Source: Stercorarius parasiticus (lineage: Eukaryota > Chordata > Aves > Charadriiformes > Stercorariidae). Taken from it: 64,000 bases of DNA. Location: NCBI GenBank assembly GCA_013396915.1, contig VWZL01001970.1:279070-343069 (forward strand). The letters are read 5' to 3'. This document shows, piece after piece, positions 36,741 through 48,010 of the stretch. The notes below the pieces were generated by a model. It worked only from the letters and a program-made list of their open reading frames with translations, was not told the origin of the DNA and searched no databases. A program made the position numbers and the translations under genes. Position 1 is the stretch's first letter. Each line of letters begins with the position of its first letter.

Positions 36741-38407
36741 CCAAGTAGAAATGAAACAAAGTTATCTATTGAAGTCCTCAAGTAGGACGATTAGTAATTT
36801 TAACTAACTACAAAATAAAACCATTACATTGTTTCCATAGGTCCACATTAAAAATAAAAAAAAAAGTAAAAAAAACTCCCCCCCTTAATTTGTACTATGT
36901 AACTATAATGTACCATGTCTTCTTCAGAAAAGTCTGAAATGAAATATTCTGTCAAGGCAGTAGAGTAGGCTAGGGAAGCCTTTGGGTTATTTCTCTAAAT
37001 CAGTCTTCTTACCTTTACAGTTAGGCAAAATGCCAAAAATATGCCAAACTTTTAAATGAATTTAATATTTCCCCTGAAGACAAACATTTATGATCATCCA
37101 GGAGAAGGACAATCATTGCAGAAGGAAGGCTTCAGTGCTTTCACACAACTGTATATGATTGACTGCAGCACAGAAATAAAGCTTTGGAAATGTAGGAGCT
37201 ATGCTTAGTGTCTTGGAATGATAAATAAAATCTGTACCTTGAATAGAGACAGTGATTTAATCACCTGTGCTAACTGAAGTCATATTTTTACTTGTTTTCC
37301 ACCGTATTTCTTTGGATCATGAAAAACTAATGGGGCATTGATGCTCATGAAATTGAATTTATGCCAAACCCTAATCTGAATTATGAACTACATAAAAATA
37401 TAAGAAATGTTCATACTGCTTTACACAGACCCACTCAGAGAAATACATGCAGGGGTGTACATTTGCCACGTTTCGGTGGCTTCCGTACCCTGTCCTCCTT
37501 GTATCTTGTCACTCATGTACACAAACCAGACTCTCTCTTTCACAGGCGCACACAGACATACACAGACAGAAGAGAGGTTCAGGACTACGTTGTTTGCAAA
37601 GATACACATTAGTGAAGTCATCCTGAGGAATTCCTTGCTTGCAAAACCCCTCAGTTACAGACCACTGGCAGTGCAATTGGTGGAAATGTGGTATGAACTA
37701 AAGGTACATAGTAGGTTTTGTTCATTAAGAAGGATACCATGGGGTGGGCTAGGAGGAAATGAAGAGAGGATTCATTTCTGGCTGTGCATTATTTACAGTG
37801 CCCTTTACACAAAGTAAAGTTGGGTCACTGCTTAAGCTTTTGCAAGCAGCTAAAGGTAAATCTGCAAGAGGTCTTTTTTTTGCTGCAATTTCAATTCTCA
37901 GTTATCACATAATATCACAGACATGGGAAAAACAAACCCAAAACTGAAACTGCTATTCAAATATCAATCTTAATGTTCTTCACATACAGTTTCACATGGC
38001 GTGCTTTTTGTATAGGAAGGCTGACATGTGAGTTGAGATAAAGAATCTGGCTGCCAACACCATTAAAATGCATCTGCACATTATTCATGTAAGTTAAGCA
38101 GCAGAATTGTAGGTATTACGAACACGGTCACACACAAACACGCACACAGAGCACCGCTACCTTTCTATGCCTCTATTTTGCAGGTCCCTTTGTAACTGCC
38201 TTGGATAAGCAAACGCGATTCTACACCACCACAAGGGTAAGGCTTACGCACCAGCGGTAACTTTAACACAGACAAATTACAGGTTGTGGACCCACTGCCA
38301 TAGCATTATTGCACAAAATATTTTGCACTGCTTAGAAGGCTGTGCTAGCAGCACCGCTGTCCAGAAACATCCTTGTTGCCACATATCAAAGTGTTATTTT
38401 ATTTAAG

Positions 38408-38416
38408 CCTTACCTT
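38408..38416 (-). promoter_or_regulatory. Candidate splice donor (AAG|GTAAGG)
   Basis: Read on the - strand, AAG ends at 38414 and GTAAGG follows, a near-ideal donor. It sits just outside the left edge of the CpG island, where a first exon transcribed leftward from the island would end. All three - strand frames from the island contain stops before it, so such an exon would be non-coding or would end in 5' UTR. No partner acceptor is identified. Confidence 0.3.
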
Positions 38417-38454
38417 GGCTGACTTGCCCTAACTGGTGACAAGGCACTTTAATT

Positions 38455-38460
38455 TATAAG
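38455..38460 (+). promoter_or_regulatory. Candidate TATA box
   Basis: TATAAG lies at the left edge of the CpG island. An initiator-like CGCAGT with its A at 38482 lies 27 bp downstream, slightly closer than usual. This would give a rightward transcript, the opposite of the splice-donor hint, so the two cues do not agree on direction. Confidence 0.25.
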
Positions 38461-38587
38461 AAGCAAATGGGGACTTTTCGCAGTGCTGGCGGCACAGCTG
38501 CTCGCCGTCCTCAGAGAGGCACCCGGCCCCGGCTCTGCGTCCCTCGGAGCCCTCAGCCCCGCACCGCCGCTCCTGCAGCGCCGGCAG

Positions 38588-38588
38588 N
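38588..38588. other. Undetermined base (N)
   Basis: A single N lies in the most GC-rich part of the island. Any reading frame across it is uncertain. Confidence 0.99.
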
Positions 38589-38620
38589 CGGCCAGCCCCG
38601 ACACTCGGAAAAAAGCGCCA

Positions 38621-38658
38621 TTCATCCCTCCATCCCCTCATCCATCCATCCATCCATA
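38621..38658. repeat. CCAT/CATC microsatellite
   Basis: Imperfect then perfect CATC units inside the CpG island. The - strand translation as a repeating WMDG/MRGW stretch is an artefact of this repeat. Confidence 0.85.
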
Positions 38659-38818
38659 CCGATATAACCGGTGCGTACGGGCACAGGCGCATCTTCGTCC
38701 GGCAACTGCGATGCTGCGAACCGCTCCCCCCCACTACCACCACCACTCCGTTTCGTGCTAGAGCTGCTGAAGAAGGACGGTTCCGGCTTGGCGACAACAA
38801 GCCCCTAAATTCGGTGCC

Positions 38819-38850
38819 GGGAAGGGGGGCCGGGGGACGAGAGGGCTGGG
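38819..38850 (+). other. G-quadruplex motif in CpG island
   Basis: Runs of 3, 6, 5, 3 and 3 G with loops of 2, 2, 6 and 2 bases fit the canonical pattern. G-quadruplex motifs are common near vertebrate transcription starts. Folding is an inference. Confidence 0.55.
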
Positions 38851-41800
38851 CTGTCGGTATCGGGTGGGCTGGGAGTGCAGGGAAGGGGTGCACCGCCAAA
38901 AGCGGGAGGTACGGCACTGGTGTGGCAAGCCGGCGGTAAATTTTCTGATTTCTGTGCAAAGTCGTCACAGCCTGCTAAACATTCAGCTGCCGGCTCGTTC
39001 ATCAGCCATCCACATGGTCCGACGGTGGCTGCAAGATTCAGAGTGAATGATGCCATTTAATGCCTCCTTCCAATCCTGTTGGGTCACTGGAGCTTTCATA
39101 GCGGCCACCCGTCCCCTTCCAGATCAGCCCCACTCCTTTAAAGATTTCCTGCCCTTTAACACCCCTGTATTCATATTGCTACACCATAAACTGTAAATTG
39201 GTGGATAATTTATGTCCTTTCAGGCTGGTTTGGATCAAGTAGGCTGGCTGATGCAAAAGTCATTCCAAAATCTGGACCTCGAATAACACCTTTACTCCAA
39301 ATGCACCTTATTTGGAATTAAGATTAACGGCATTCTCCTGATTCAGGGTTTCAGTAATGGAGCACATGTGTCAGGCTGCTTATTCAACCTGCTAAGGCAG
39401 TGTATTAAAAATGTAATTAACATATAAGTGGAAAGCCCTGGCACATACCCTACTGGCACAGAGGAACCTTGCTTCTAGCCAGCAGGATGTGTGCCCTGGA
39501 GAGAGCCATGAAACCAGAGCATGCTTGAGTCCCAAAGCCCAGGCAGGAAACGGCAGGATGGAAGTCGAGAAAGCTCCTGGTTACCAGTGTTATGGGGCAG
39601 AAGCAGCATCCAAAGTATAAATGATAGGCACCTCATGTATAAGTGATCTAGATTGGAAAAGAAGAGCTGAAAAGAGTAATTCTGAAATTTAACGTTACCA
39701 GAAGGGAAGCTGTTACACCAGATTAGATGGAAAGAACAACACTGCTCACTGAGATCACTTAAATGAAAGTCAGGATAAAATCCAGTGCTGGATTTTGAGA
39801 ACTTTTCAAACAAAATCACTCTGAGCTGTTCAGTGATAGACATTAAAAATGATTTTGCAAGCAGGGTAGGGAAATGAAGGCAAGAAGCAGCTAGGTATTT
39901 GAATTTGGGAGATGTAAGCTCCTGGAGGGAATGAAATAGAAGCTGTTTCCATTTGCTATTTATATATCCTCTGGCTTGCAACTGCAGTATATATGAATCA
40001 ATGCTTTAATACACTGTCTTCAGAATGTTCTCTCTCATGCAACTTCTGTTAGGTTTTGCATAGCTCCAGTTTCAGATCTCGTGATCTGGGGGATGGGCTG
40101 TTTTTATCCAGATGCTTTCAGTATTTTACTACAGTATGGGATAAACAACTTTCGAATCTCCTTGTCAGGGAGCTGGTTACATTAGTAATGTGAAGGGGAA
40201 AAAAGGAGAGAAAAAAAGGAATTAAAAGAAAACCCTTCCCTTTCATTCTCTGAAGGTCCACACGATTTCACATGAAAAAGAATTCATGCCAAGCCACCTT
40301 CCAAAGATGTCTTCCTCACTGCTTAAAGTGAAAGAGGCAAAATGCAAGGTTACCTTTCAGCCTACCAACCATTTGATGAAATGCTGCTTAGGTGTAACAA
40401 CCCAAGGATACAGCTGAAAACAAAACATTTTATTTTAAGGTCTTGTTTCAGCAATTTTCAGTGAATAAGGCTGAACCATGAATATACACCAGATACTCGG
40501 AGCATAAGTCATCAATTCATTTGTTTCTGCAATAAGAAGTACAACAAGCAGAGGGAAGTCTTGATGCTCCAGAAAAGCATTTAAAAGGTGAAAATCTACA
40601 GAGTTCTTTCTTCTTTTATATATAATAAACGTATACTTATATGGTCATAATTACATTTTACAGAGACTTCTCTCAGGCAGGAGCAAAGAGATTATAACTA
40701 GTATTGCAGGCTCATTTGGTATAAAATTGGCCAAAGATTTTCTTAACAATTTAAAATTATGCCATTTCAAGAAAGAAGATGACAGTTTGACAAAATTAGC
40801 CTCAATGAACTCTGACATTTCTTTTAAGCCTACTTTCAAGACTAAATACTGAGTTTTGGTGTTACTGATGTTAGGCAGATTCTTTCATCGGTTTGAATGT
40901 TAAAAGAATCTAAATTTGTCATGGGGAAAAAAGTCCTAATGAAAAGAACCTCAAAATGAAATTATTGTCTGGGACTGCAGTGGTATTGCCAGAGGAAATT
41001 CAGGGAAATCTGTGTATAAACCATGAAGTCATTCTGTGCATAGGGTTTACCTTGGGAGTCCCGTAGACTTACACAATTCTAGAAGTACATCAAAACACAG
41101 AACTTTGCAGATCACATTCAGAAATTTCCTTTCCTAGACCTGAGAGCTTGTGACGATAATTACAGGGAATGGGAAAAAGAAGGGGCTTTTTTTGTATCTT
41201 CTAACCTTTGGACTCGTTATATGTTTAAGAGCAATACTGAAAAGGTGGACTAGTTTTGAAGAGGCATATATAGCTGTACCAAAAAGTAACGAAGTTTCTA
41301 CTGATTTATTTGAAAAAAAAAAATTATTCTTTTGCTGCTGTTGAAATTCTCTTTGTTAGATAGCAGCTCCAGTTAATAAATTATCCAGTTAATACATAAA
41401 TAGAATATGCCCACAAAACCAGTCTCTCTCTGTTGGTGCTTAATATGCTAAACATGTATTGATCATCTTGCAGGTAACTACTAGAGAACTGATCATTCAG
41501 CTAACATTCAACCAGTTATAAAAAGACTAAGTGGTTCATTTATATATTAACTACAAAAAAATCCAGGTCATTTATAGATTACTAACTTCCTGTACCCTAG
41601 ACACATTAGAAATGTCTAGGTTCATACTGAGATAAGGATTTTGCCAAGTTCAGTCCAACTTTTCCTTGTTCTTTGGCACATGCACTCTAATAGCTGCAGT
41701 CAAAGAAAATGAGCACAGTCACTGCCAAGAACCTCTGCTCACACGCTGAGAACAACTGTACAGGGAATTTTCACATTCTTGTTCAAAAACACCAGGGAGT

Positions 41801-42697
41801 ATCCTGGTTACTCCCACCCCCAGCAGCAACTTTACAGTCTTATAAACAAATTACAAAGCACTTCCCTTTTTCCTAAAGTGAAAGGGTAAAAAAAGCATTC
41901 TACCATTGCGTGCCACCAATTTCACAATGCATGAAGAGGAATAATGCCACCTCTGAAAACAAATAGCAGTTAACAATGGCTGTGTAACTGCTTGTGTTTT
42001 CTTTCTTTTTTTTTTTTACTAGATTAAATTATTATTTTTTTCTCGACTGCAGTGCATAAGACACAGTCCCGGCAATATGCCTGAGAACAATGACACTCCC
42101 TCCAACCACTGTTTCTCTTCTTATTTGATAAACACTTTTTTATTCACATGGAGTTATTAATAAATGTTCTTACAACTACTATATATGCAGAAATTAATTT
42201 TCTTTAAAGTTTGTATTTGATCTACTAATGACAGCTCTTTAGAAACTATAATATAAAAATATTTCAACAAGTGCAATTAACAATTGTTCCTAAAGAATTT
42301 AAAAGGAAAATATGTCAAGTAGGATATAAAAATAATGTATATAGTTTGATGATGCATCACAATCAAACATAATTGACTCACTATATCACTGCTGTTACTA
42401 TGTAGAAGAGGACCTAAAAGTACTAAAACATAGCAATGCAAAAATACTTTTGAAATCAAACGCATTCAAAATATTGTTGGTTTTCTATCTTTAGATTTCT
42501 AATAGAAAATTATACCAAAATTGATCACAGCCGTCAAAATTCTCATCTTTACCCAAACGACATTTTCTGATATAAAATGGCGTGACAGAAATTTTTTACT
42601 CTGTCTGGTGGATGAACACACAACTGATCCATCTTAATGTTCCTGATGAAGACTCTCTGCAGGGTTCCCAGGTCATGCTTACTCTATATTGGTTATT

Positions 42698-42740
42698 GGG
42701 TTTGGGTTTGGTTTTGGTTTGTTTTGTTTGGTTTTTTTTT
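42698..42740. repeat. GGTTT/GGGTTT low-complexity tract
   Basis: Degenerate GGGTTT, GGTTTT and GTTTT units ending in a T run. They are not true TTAGGG telomere units. Confidence 0.8.
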
Positions 42741-42758
42741 AATTTGGTAACGTGCACA

Positions 42759-42817
42759 AATATTCAGAGAGAATAAGATTAAGACAATTAATTTTACATA
42801 CGGTCTCTCTGAATATT
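42759..42817. other. Stem-loop with 14-bp perfect stem
   Basis: AATATTCAGAGAGA (42759-42772) and TCTCTCTGAATATT (42804-42817) are exact reverse complements around a 31-base loop. Terminal inverted repeats of a tiny transposon or a transcribed hairpin are both possible; no target duplication is visible. Confidence 0.5.
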
Positions 42818-43415
42818 CTTTAAGCCATGTATTTCCTCTAAAAAATTAAAGTAGTCAATTAGAAAAAATAAATTTTTAATACAGGTTAGCAAATTCTACA
42901 CAATACTAATTGCAGAGGGAACAGCAATGCTGCTGATACTGTCTTGGCTTCATCTACACTAAGCATCACTAGAGCATTTTCTAATAAAACAACAACAGCT
43001 GTTCCTAGATATATGATGCCAATAACAGTTGCCAGTCACAGAAAACTTGTGATAATATAGTAATTTGCCTTTAGTATTGCATGAAATGACAACTAAAACA
43101 CACTGACAGGACTCGAAGAAAACAGCATAATACCTGGCATTTTCCTACCTGTTACCATAAAACTGAGATAATCAGTCCCACTCCAAATGCAGGGAAGCAC
43201 AGAAAAAATATAAAGGGCAACAAAAGAATAGCGTGGTGTTTCAATCTCTCACTCTTTGCATTAGAACACCAAGACAAAGACAAGAAAGAAGACTCAGCTA
43301 AAGGCAATGAAGTGATTGATACAGATATTAGTAGATCTTTCAGCACATCCTGTGGAATTTCGCATTAGCATATATAATAGACACCATTCAATCAAGAAAC
43401 TTGCCTAATTGGGAT

Positions 43416-43429
43416 GTTTCCTAGGAAAC
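43416..43429. promoter_or_regulatory. 14-bp palindrome with TTCN4GAA core
   Basis: GTTTCCTAGGAAAC is perfectly self-complementary. Its core has the TTC-N4-GAA form known for STAT6-type sites. Further ATGTTTCCT phrases occur at about 43.48 and 43.58 kb. Binding is only inferred. Confidence 0.35.
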
Positions 43430-44227
43430 CAGTATAACCCGGTAACTGTATACAATGCAGTGACCACTGTAAAATTAGATGTTTCCTGGTAATTATGTAA
43501 GGTTTACAAGCAATAGGCAGCATTTTTGTAAGTTTTAACCTGGTAAGGAAACTATCCTCATGTTTCTGAAACTAATATGTTTCCTCTGGATTGTTGCAAA
43601 TGGTTATTTAGATACTCTATATAATATATCAGCTGATTACAAAAATGTCTGATTTCAAATTATGAACATTATATTTTGTGGAATTTGATGGCTCTTACAG
43701 TGGGTAATGAGATACAGCCTACTTCATTGTAACAGGAGCTTTAATAATTTTTTTGCTTAGAGGTAGGTAAATACTAACAGGAAAAACCTCCTGGGACATT
43801 CTAAAGACAGATTTTCATAATATCATCCTAAAGGACTTTATTTCTGGGGCATATTATGTACTTTTTATCTTTACTAAGATAAAGAAATTGCTTCTTTTAG
43901 AATCAGCATTCAGTAGGCTAACAGCAGATCAAAAAAGAGAACTCTAAAATGTTACAAGATGATGATGAGATTTCTATTGAAGTGAGAATATCCTTTCCAT
44001 TACAACCATAATGCTGAAACAAGCTGAAGCTATGTTAAGGAGAAACTGGATGATTTTTGATGTAGAATCTTCCCTGGGACTTAGGAGCCTCCCCTGTACT
44101 ATTTCTGCATGTGCTAAAGGCTATTGTTTTTTACCACTTCTTGCCAACAAAAGGATCCGACCAGGTATTGTTTTGCTCCTTGCAAAAATGTACAGGATCA
44201 ATAACTTTAAAATGTAAAATACCTTCC

Positions 44228-44835
44228 ACAGAATCAGAGAGTCAATGAGGTCAGGAGGGACCTCTGAAGATTGTCTAGTCCAACCAGCCCCTGCTCAAAG
44301 CAGGGACAACTGCTGCAGGTTGCTCAGGGCTGTGTCCAGTCAGACTCTGAATGTCTCCAAGGATGGAGACTGCGCTACCTCTCTGAGTAACCTGTTCTAG
44401 TGTTCGACAACCCTCACAGTGAAAAAATGTCTTCTTATGTTTAAACACAAAAATATGTGCTCATTGCTTCATGCCCTGTCAGTGGGTACCACTGAGAAGA
44501 GTCTGGCTTACTCTTCTTTAGCTCCCCTCATCAGGTATTTATATATTTTGATAAGACCCCTCCAGAGCCTTCTCTTCTCCAGGCCAAACAGCGCCAGCTT
44601 TCTGCTCTGCCTGGTATGATGGATGGCCCTACCCCTTAGCGATCTCCATGACCCTTTGCTGGACTTGCTCAAGTCTGTGCATGTGCTTCTTGTACTGTGG
44701 AGCCAAGAACTGGACTCAGTACTCCAGATGAGTCTTAGCAGAGCTGAGGCGATGGATGACCTCCCTTGACCTGCTGGTGATGCTCTTTCGAATGCAGCCA
44801 AGGATGCTGTTGGCCTTCTTTGAGGCATGGGGACA
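44228..44835 (-). mobile_element. CR1 LINE, about 0.6 kb
   Basis: On the + strand the reversed CR1 shows 'caatgaggtcaggagggacc', 'gtctagtccaaccagcccct', 'gttgctcagggctgtgtcca', 'ttctcttctccaggccaaac', 'ggactcagtactccagatga' and 'atgctgttggccttctttg'. Order and orientation give a - strand element covering the ORF2 end and the 3' UTR. Frames are broken throughout. Confidence 0.92.
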
Positions 44836-46619
44836 AATTTGCACTATATATGGAGTAGTTATATTTTGTAATTATATTGAGCACTAATAAAGGACCAAAG
44901 TTGAATTTTGAAAATTACTGAACTATTTAGCAGAGATCTCAGTTGCCGAACCACCCACAGCTTGTGGGACAACTGTATTTAGTACAGAGTTCTAGAGTCA
45001 ATTCATATCTAATCCCAGTGCTTCCATTACCTGGATTAACCTGGTTTCCAATTAGAGCAGGAAAAAGAGGAAGAAACTGAGGGGAAGTGAAACAAAGGAA
45101 AAACTTCTTGGTTGCTTCCAAATTCTGAAAGCTTAGATTGACAGGTTTTTCATTTAGAAGTGTCAAACAAGAAAACAAGGTTGAAGAACATACAGTGTAG
45201 TCCTCAGGGGCAGCCTTAATGCACTGTTCTCCCCTACTAAGGGCCACTGTGTAGACACAGCATCCTTCCTATTCTGCGGTACCAGATATGTACTGGTGCT
45301 AATACGTACCCCTCTGGTATGCTTGGAGAAAGTGGGAAATCATAAGATTTTACTGAAGGTTTCAAAATTTCAGTGGAGATAAAACTCTGATATCACCAAG
45401 GTAAAACACTCCCCTTGCCTTGTACTTGAGACAACTGAAGAAATTAAAACAACAGTCAAGAAACAAATTAATTCTTATTCTCCTTGGTTTTACTTGAAGA
45501 AACACTCTAATTCCACATGACAACAACATGATCCCATTTAGGAAACGTCACTAACTGTTATTTATTTGGATTTTTTTAAAAACAACACCTACTAATATGC
45601 TTCTCAGGATGTGCTTTTCTTCTGCCAGTTACTTATTATTGCTCACTAGAATACTTTAGAATTAATAAAAATGAAGAATATCACTAGTATGATCTGTTCC
45701 ATAGGCCAAATAAGGAACAAGAAATAACCTCATGCTAGATGGTGACAAACAATGAAGCAGAGACATATGTTTGTTCTGGTCCCCAAGCATAAACAGAACA
45801 CAGAGCTTCCCTGACTAATAAATTTACTTTCATTTTAATTAAAACAGAACATTCAGTTACATTTCCTCTGTTCAGTCAAAGAATTAAATAGATAAACGGC
45901 TAGCAGGGGAAAAAATGACAACATTTTCTTAGTGCCCCAATTGCACACATAATCGATTACTACCCATCTGTTCACCTTTGGTGAACAGAAGACACATCAT
46001 ATAAAGCTTTATTGCCGTAAAAAAAAAAAAACTTGCTAAAGTACTTTGCTTTTGATCCCGTATCTTACAAAATGAAAGAAGTTTTTCACAAAGTAGAATC
46101 TGTCAGTTCTCTCTTGGTATAACATTAGATAAACTATTGCTATTTTTTCACTCTTCCGATTCTTTCTACTATTAAATCAAAACTACTGTAGAGTGGCTGT
46201 CTCTGAGGAAATGATCACAATGGCAACTCCATAGATTCTAACCAAGAAGGAACAATTAAGTAACAGAGTCATATGCAAGACAAGACGAAAGACTCCACCC
46301 ACTTTCTCTCATAGTAAGCCTAATGATTGAGGTTTGATTAATTCATATGGTCCAGGAAAGTACTAGTTTTGCTCTAAGGAATTCAAGAAATGGATTATCA
46401 GCCACTTCCCCTTGTAGTTTATTCCAATGGTCAATGGCTCATGTATTTGGTAATCTTCATTTCCTGGCTTTCAGTAGTTTTTAAGAAAATCTGTTCTATC
46501 TACTGATAAAATGTCCCATCCTTCTGATCTCTCATTCTTTCAAACTTGTTAGAAATATTGTTCAGTAGGTAAACTGAAGAAATACAAAATGGGACAGGAT
46601 ACATCCATCAGTGTTGAGC
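44836..46619. other. Non-coding DNA between two CR1 copies
   Basis: Only short open frames and one A run near 46.02 kb. No repeat family or gene is recognised. Confidence 0.65.
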
Positions 46620-47515
46620 AGAGTGACTGCCATCACTGGGGAGATACTCCCTTCTATCTATTAAACAAGCAGAGGAATTCCCCAGCAACTGAAAAATGGC
46701 AAACCACATCCACCTTCCAAAAACAGTAAGAATGAAGATCCACAGAACTACAAGGCTGATCAGCCTTATCTTAATCCCTACCAAATTTATAGAGAAAATC
46801 CTCCTAGAAAGGATTTCCAGGCTTACGGACAGCAATAACCTGATTTGGAATAGCAAGCACGGATTTATCAGGAGCGAATGCTGCCTGAACAACTTGTCTT
46901 CTATGATGGAACGACCAGAGGTAGACCAACAGAGCAGTGCAGACATCTTTCCTTGACTTTAGCAAGGCTTTCAACACAGTCTCCCATAGTATCTGCATAG
47001 CCAAACTAAGTTGATATTGGTCCAGTTACTATTTAGCATCTTCGCCAACAACACGAACAGTAGGACAGTATGCAAGTTGACACATGATCCCACATTGTGC
47101 TTAATGCACTGTAGGGATGGAATGACATTCAGAGGAAGTCCAACAAGCTGGGGCATGGCCATTGAGGTGGATTAGATGCTGGAAGATCTGATATACACAG
47201 AGAGGCTGCATGGGTTGGGTCTGTTTTACTTGGAGAAAAGAGAGAAGATGCAGCAGGGGTCTAACCGCTGTCTGCCAGCACCAGAAAAGGAGCAGTAGAA
47301 GAGACAGAGACAGGCTCTCCTGGGAAGTGCAAAGCAACAGAATGGGACAGTGGTCACAAGTGGCAATAAAGGAAACTCCTATTGGACATAAGGAGGCAGC
47401 AAGGTTAAGCACTGGGACAGGTTGCTCAGAGACATACTACAGTATGATTTCCAAAAGATTTGGAGATTTTCAAAACGCAGCTGACCAAAGTCCTAAGCAA
47501 TCCCATTTAATTTTG
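46620..47515 (+). mobile_element. CR1 LINE, old, internally deleted, about 0.9 kb
   Basis: The segment follows CR1 order from the RT fingers (encoding ...LISLILIPTKFIEKILLER) through 'gactttagcaaggctttcaa' and 'cacagtctcccatag' to the C-terminal coding part and 'actgggacaggttgctcaga' near the 3' end. Large deletions remove the PQG and FADD parts of the RT. It ends near 47515 without a recognisable octamer tail. Confidence 0.85.
46696..46956 (+). pseudogene. CR1 reverse transcriptase fingers fragment
   Basis: The 86-codon frame contains RTTRLISLILIPTKFIEKIL, LERISRLTDSNNLIWNSKHG and FIRSECCLNNLSSMME, which correspond to the CR1 RT region before the first catalytic Asp. The frame is lost at about 46.92 kb; the following DFSKAFNTVSHS part continues in another frame. 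The catalytic FADD motif is deleted, so the enzyme is dead. Confidence 0.82.
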
Positions 47516-47970
47516 AAGTAAAAAACGCCTTGAAGATGGCTTTCAATCTAAATTTTAATTTGAAATTGCAAAACTAAGCTAGGTAGCTTAAAAAAAGACC
47601 GGTTATTTCTTTTTCCTTTCCTATATTGTCAGTAACAAAATATTCTCTAATTATGCACATGCAATAACTCCGCATTAAAGAGAGTCATACAATGAATCAG
47701 TCAGTCTCTTATTTCTCATGTGGTAAGAAATTCTATTATCAATTGGCTGTCCTGAAGACCATTAAAGTCAAATTCTTGGCTCTATAGGATCAGTAATGAG
47801 AAAAAGGAAAAAAATATCAGAAACTTGCATTTATTACTAAAAGGTCCAGACATAGCCATAGCTATATGTATGCAGAGAACAGATCTACATGATAAGAAAA
47901 GTACTGATTTTACAATATTCTTTTTTTGGTGTAGCAAAAAAGCATGATCTAAACCCATAACAATATTTAA

Positions 47971-48010
47971 AATTATGATTGATAAGGAAGAATTATGATT
48001 GATAAGGAAG
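47971..48010 (+). repeat. Perfect 20-bp tandem duplication
   Basis: AATTATGATTGATAAGGAAG occurs twice without a mismatch. Identity suggests a recent slippage event or an assembly artefact. Confidence 0.95.

Larger units (their letters stand above)
33721..38460. other. Unique non-coding DNA up to the CpG island
   Basis: No exon or mobile element is recognised. Contents are an A/C tract (34672-34730), a strong hairpin (34761-34825), a small palindrome (35148-35165) and a G/T tract (36675-36740). The 35.63-35.80 kb block has a balanced composition and may be a conserved element. G+C begins to rise only at about 38.46 kb. Confidence 0.65.
38461..39060. promoter_or_regulatory. CpG island, probable promoter or first exon
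   Basis: By hand count there are about 48 CpG in 600 bp, while nearby DNA has only a few per kilobase. G+C is clearly raised. CpG retention at this density in a vertebrate genome usually marks an unmethylated promoter. Open frames through it run on both strands (for example 38483-38761 +, 38429-38968 - and 38805-39056 -), but they are expected from high G+C, one spans an N, and none matches a protein that I know. A CCAT microsatellite and a G-quadruplex motif lie inside. Which gene or non-coding RNA it serves is unknown. Confidence 0.72.
39061..44227. other. Unique non-coding DNA right of the CpG island
   Basis: No exon, RNA gene or mobile element is recognised. An unusually long - strand open frame lies at 39475-39981 (168 codons) but has no recognisable domain. 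The 39.17-39.42 kb block beside the island may be conserved. A GGTTT tract (42698-42740), a 14-bp-stem hairpin (42759-42817) and a 14-bp palindrome (43416-43429) are present. Confidence 0.6.

Noticed and set aside
37407..37817. 136-codon + strand open frame
   Set aside because: No domain, no conservation evidence; overlapping frames exist on both strands as in random sequence.
38429..38968. 179-codon - strand open frame across the CpG island
   Set aside because: High G+C lengthens chance frames, it spans an N, includes the CCAT microsatellite and matches no known protein.
38805..39056. 83-codon - strand frame in the CpG island as a first coding exon
   Set aside because: No recognisable domain, and it ends in a stop without a convincing donor in frame.
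41596..41620. Hairpin CCTAGACA/TGTCTAGG
   Set aside because: Eight-base arms in 64 kb are expected by chance.
42698..42740. Interstitial telomere repeat
   Set aside because: Units are GGGTTT/GGTTTT without TTAGGG periodicity.
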